Part shown: positions 13,697 through 14,207 of the stretch, in pieces
How the letters are laid out: each line of letters begins with the position of its first letter
Numbering within the stretch: the stretch's first letter is position 1
Origin: Chloroflexota bacterium
Lineage (GTDB): Bacteria; Chloroflexota; Dehalococcoidia; Lucifugimonadales; JADFKI01
DNA: 14,207 bases
Direction of reading: 5' to 3'
Assembly: GCA_009838595.1 (NCBI GenBank)
Contig: VXRI01000131.1
Coordinates: 1-14,207 of the forward strand
Notes under the pieces: generated by a model
The model's input: only the letters and a program-made list of their open reading frames with translations
What the model was told of the DNA's origin: nothing
Database searches by the model: none
Position numbers and translations under genes: made by a program

Positions 13697-14021
13697 ATCT
13701 GTGCCTCCAGTTGAGTTTTACTCTGTTCGCTGCGGCTTTTGCTCACTTCCCATAGCAAGTGGGGATTGTTGCGCCGAACGGACCCGACGGCTTCTTCCGA
13801 TATATCCAATATCACAAAGCAGTCCGAGGCTACATTTCGGTCATTGCCGCCCTTTTATGTAGTATATGAAAGTCTTGCCATTAGCGAGCACGCATAGGAT
13901 ACCCTTGTAACAGCCAACGAAATCTAGGTTCTGTTGACAATTCTATATTTCAGCCCGTCTTCCTACTTCCGCAGGAATCCAGTAGATTTCAGATAGCGCA
14001 AACATCATAAATCGGCTGCAT
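13697..14021. other. Gene-free gap upstream of the oxidoreductase gene
   Basis: I see no supportable gene on either strand. The half nearest the oxidoreductase should hold its promoter, but no good -35/-10 pair stands out. TTGACA at 13934-13939 on + lacks a correctly spaced -10. The far end (from about 13955) contains repeat sequence. Confidence 0.55.
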
Positions 14022-14085
14022 TTACAGCTCTGGATTCCCGTTCTCCGTTTTCACGAGGTCAGACTTCACCGGAATGACGCAAATG
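13955..14085. repeat. Two decayed copies of the GGAATCCAG interspersed repeat
   Basis: CCCGTCTTCCTACTTCCGCA followed by GGAATCCAGTAGA (about 13953-13985) and CTCTGGATTCCCGTTCTCCG through CACCGGAATGACG (14027-14077) have the form of a common palindromic intergenic repeat (TCATTCC..GGAATCCAG). TCTCCGTTTTCACGAGG at 14042-14058 recurs at 11477-11493. Confidence 0.55.
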
Positions 14086-14207
14086 TCAACATAACCTAGC
14101 TCTATCCTCGCAAAAATGGACGCCTGATAAGTTCCATCAGGCAAAGGCATTCCGTCGGATTCCGGATGAAGATTTTGCTGGCGGTCCGGGTAGTCATAGT
14201 CATGGAC
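14022..14207 (-). pseudogene. Partial minus-strand gene, possibly Uma2-like, ending in repeat sequence
   Basis: An open frame enters from the right edge and runs 61 codons to the TAA at 14022-14024. The first 40 residues (HDYDYPDRQQNLHPESDG, then MPLPDGTYQASIFARIELGY) look like normal protein. The ESDG.P..DG..QASI part is loosely like the N-terminal region of Uma2 proteins, including the one at 184-960 (PPEDAMQQASIIHYV). The last 21 residues are encoded by the interspersed repeat, so the gene was probably interrupted by it and is broken. The family call is weak. Confidence 0.35.

Noticed and set aside
13934..13939. Perfect TTGACA on +
   Set aside because: The nearest TATATT is only about five bases away and no -10 lies at 15-19 bases.
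1..14207. CRISPR array, tRNA, rRNA or transposase
   Set aside because: No regularly spaced repeats, no tRNA-like T-loop with matching acceptor arms, no rRNA-like stretch and no transposase motif were found by eye.

Overview
The window looks like chromosomal DNA of an uncultured, fairly GC-rich bacterium. The best guess, an inference from gene content only, is a Chloroflexota lineage such as SAR202/Dehalococcoidia. Supporting signs are a split-barrel F420/FMN-type oxidoreductase, a CapA-like protein without a signal peptide, a Lin0512-family protein, many GTG/TTG starts, and degenerate palindromic interspersed repeats in most gaps. No rRNA, tRNA, CRISPR array or transposase was found.

Left part (1-7757): an accessory island of defence and toxin-antitoxin genes mixed with gene debris. 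It opens with two gene fragments fused head to head (a YggU/DUF167 5' end on +, a type III restriction helicase-like piece on -), then a Uma2-family nuclease and a DUF4258 fragment cut short by a 12-13 bp tandem duplication. Next is a 996-codon N6-adenine DNA methyltransferase with a possible N-terminal nuclease domain (Type IIG-like). Two fragments of its C-terminal coding region lie downstream. Between and around them are a Panacea (DUF4065) antitoxin with a small overlapping partner, a small membrane protein, a hicBA pair, a membrane/coiled-coil protein, and a composite ribbon-helix-helix antitoxin overlapping a PIN-domain toxin.

Right part (7758-14207): mostly metabolic genes on +: a RimJ/RimL-type acetyltransferase followed 40 bp later by a CapA-like metallophosphatase, an ornithine cyclodeaminase/mu-crystallin family enzyme, a Lin0512 protein and a YbgC-like hotdog thioesterase. 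A convergent pyridoxamine-oxidase-like gene lies on -. A strong hairpin plus T-run separates the last two. The right edge holds a minus-strand gene fragment whose end is made of interspersed-repeat sequence.

The most interesting unit is the methyltransferase. Its specificity half is visibly less GC-rich than its conserved flanks, an interspersed repeat sits in frame just before the SAM-binding motif, and partial copies of the conserved tail are scattered within 2.2 kb. Together these suggest specificity swapping by recombination. The Panacea pair with an unassigned partner and the two-module antitoxin are also worth testing.
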